From: Levilactobacillus angrenensis
GTDB lineage: Bacteria; Bacillota; Bacilli; Lactobacillales; Lactobacillaceae
Reading direction: 5' to 3'
DNA: 64,000 bases
NCBI RefSeq assembly: GCF_003946085.1
Contig: NZ_RHOB01000003.1
Location: forward strand, 1-64,000
In this document: piece by piece, positions 63,242-64,000 of the stretch
Numbering within the stretch: position 1 is the first letter of the stretch
Layout: each line of letters opens with the position of its first letter
Notes under the pieces: model-generated
Seen by the model: only the letters and a program-made list of their open reading frames with translations
Database searches by the model: none
Told to the model about the DNA's origin: nothing
Position numbers and translations under genes: made by a program

Positions 63242-63872
63242 GGTCTTGCGTACTGGACAACTGCGCGTCGGCACCCGGTAACGGGTCAACATTGATGGCC
63301 ACAGTCAAGCACCCGGCCGTTTTTGCGGATTGCACGCCGGTCACGGTGTCTTCCAACGCCACGCAATGCGTCGGGGCCAAATGTAACAGTTGCGCAGCCG
63401 CCAAATACACGTCCGGCGCCGGTTTACTGGCCTTTAGGCTACCGGCCGCCACGATGTGGGTAAAGTAGTCGGTCAGCTGGAGACGGGCGATTTCGGCGGG
63501 CGCATTGGTCGAGGCCGACGCCAAGGCCATGGGATAGCCCGCAGCCACCAGTTCGTCCAAAAAAGCGGTGACGCCCGGCAACCGATTAGCCGGCGTCATG
63601 GCGGCAACGTACTGGCGATACAGGTCATTTTCGTGGTCGGTGATGGCTTGCATCTGCGCCGCATCGAACTCACCCTGGCGATTGGCTGAGGCCAGAATCG
63701 TTTGCAACGACCCCAACCGACTCATCCCCGGCAGCACCTCCGCCAAGGCCGTGGTCCACGGAATGTTCAACTCCGCAGCAATAGCTTGCCAGGAGGCCAA
63801 ATGATACTGCCAGGAATCGGCAATGACCCCGTGCAGGTCGAACAAAAATCCTTGAATTTTAGACGTGGGCAT
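63195..63872 (-). CDS. HAD-family hydrolase, beta-phosphoglucomutase-like, altered active site
   Basis: A 225-residue HAD with alpha-helical cap: FLFDLHGVIADS at the N-terminus, SAST in motif II, KPAPDVYL (motif III Lys) and ALEDTVTGVQSAK (motif IV acids). The nucleophile D12 is present, but the second Asp of the DxD motif, the general acid in phosphatases and beta-PGM, is His14 (codon CAC). The protein may have changed chemistry or be inactive. GGGGGAAAC precedes the ATG. It ends inside the DUF488 gene. Confidence 0.83.
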   Translation of the reverse strand: MPTSKIQGFLFDLHGVIADSWQYHLASWQAIAAELNIPWTTALAEVLPGMSRLGSLQTILASANRQGEFDAAQMQAITDHENDLYRQYVAAMTPANRLPGVTAFLDELVAAGYPMALASASTNAPAEIARLQLTDYFTHIVAAGSLKASKPAPDVYLAAAQLLHLAPTHCVALEDTVTGVQSAKTAGCLTVAINVDPLPGADAQLSSTQDLSLPAVLRALGQPDA

Positions 63873-63910
63873 GCGCGTTTCCCCCTCTAATGACTAAATG
63901 TAATGCCTCA

Positions 63911-63931
63911 ATTATACCACGCGTAACGTGG
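63911..63931 (-). promoter_or_regulatory. -10 box and small palindrome upstream of the HAD gene
   Basis: TATAAT (63916-63911, minus strand) is 39 bases before the HAD start. CCACG-CGTAA-CGTGG (63917-63931) is a small inverted repeat directly upstream of the -10 box, in the place of an operator. Confidence 0.45.
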
Positions 63932-63944
63932 TGACTAGCGCCTG

Positions 63945-63970
63945 GGCGTAAACTGTCCGGACGCCTTTTT
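63945..63970 (+). terminator. Possible short terminator near the window edge
   Basis: GGCGT (63945-63949) pairs with ACGCC (63961-63965), followed by TTTTT. The stem is short and no upstream plus-strand gene is obvious. Confidence 0.4.
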
Positions 63971-64000
63971 ATTGCGTCTAAGTTAACGGTAACTGAAGGT

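Overview
The window looks like a chromosomal segment of a Lactobacillaceae bacterium, probably a heterofermentative Levilactobacillus-like species. The basis is strong AGGAGG ribosome binding sites, GC near 50% by eye, a monomeric B12-dependent ribonucleotide reductase, a Leloir galactose cluster with class 2 GalT, a Pst operon with a PHO-box-like upstream site, and many lactobacillus-type small proteins. Species assignment is inference. No rRNA, tRNA, CRISPR array, intact IS or prophage was recognised.

Layout. 1-1013: mostly non-coding, but holds an unlisted Fst-type type I toxin-antitoxin locus (340-650). 1014-4792: potABCD polyamine importer. 4842-9403 (minus): secreted protein, then pstSCAB with a PHO-box-like promoter. 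9690-11096: small proteins, including an HPr-like one. 11249-15215: three overlapping genes for a nuclease-helicase that has lost its Fe-S cysteines, a PD-(D/E)XK protein and an sce7725-family protein. This is the best candidate for an undescribed DNA-processing or defence module. 15350-20482: lactonase, GNAT protein, APC permease, two VIT-family metal transporters. 20891-26303: Fur/PerR regulator, amidase, YibE/F pair, a 38-residue basic protein, Usp. 26555-30491: lipoprotein, MarR regulator, PepO-like peptidase. 30593-33545: PduO adenosyltransferase downstream of the AdoCbl-dependent RNR, with tandem NrdR-like boxes. 34892-45417: galactose regulon (LacI-type regulator, galT, galE, galK, permease plus small ORF, pgm, galM). 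45669-48571: acyl-CoA dehydrogenase with EtfB and EtfA. 49179-51364: membrane protein and PEPCK/HprK-fold protein. 51633-55657: LysR regulator divergent from an OFA-type transporter, shikimate/quinate dehydrogenase and SDR. 55834-63872: ASCH protein, DHA2 exporter, Map, MenG/UbiE, XRE-TPR regulator, orphan MazE/AbrB antitoxin, Mpg glycosylase, DUF488 protein, HAD hydrolase.

The most striking non-coding signal is an interspersed repeat of about 640 bp, present in at least eight full, deleted or decayed copies, always between genes. It has short terminal inverted repeats, a large internal inverted repeat, and in the best copy (34109-34748) a perfect 8-bp flanking duplication. It behaves like a large MITE-like non-autonomous element.

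Functional links: PduO can supply the cofactor of the RNR; the gal genes convert galactose to glucose-6-phosphate (GalM, GalK, GalT, GalE, Pgm) under a LacI-type repressor and probably CcpA; the LysR-OFA-AroE-SDR block looks like uptake and redox use of quinate/shikimate-like acids, with the nearby ACAD/ETF as a possible partner for reducing an activated enoate (speculative).
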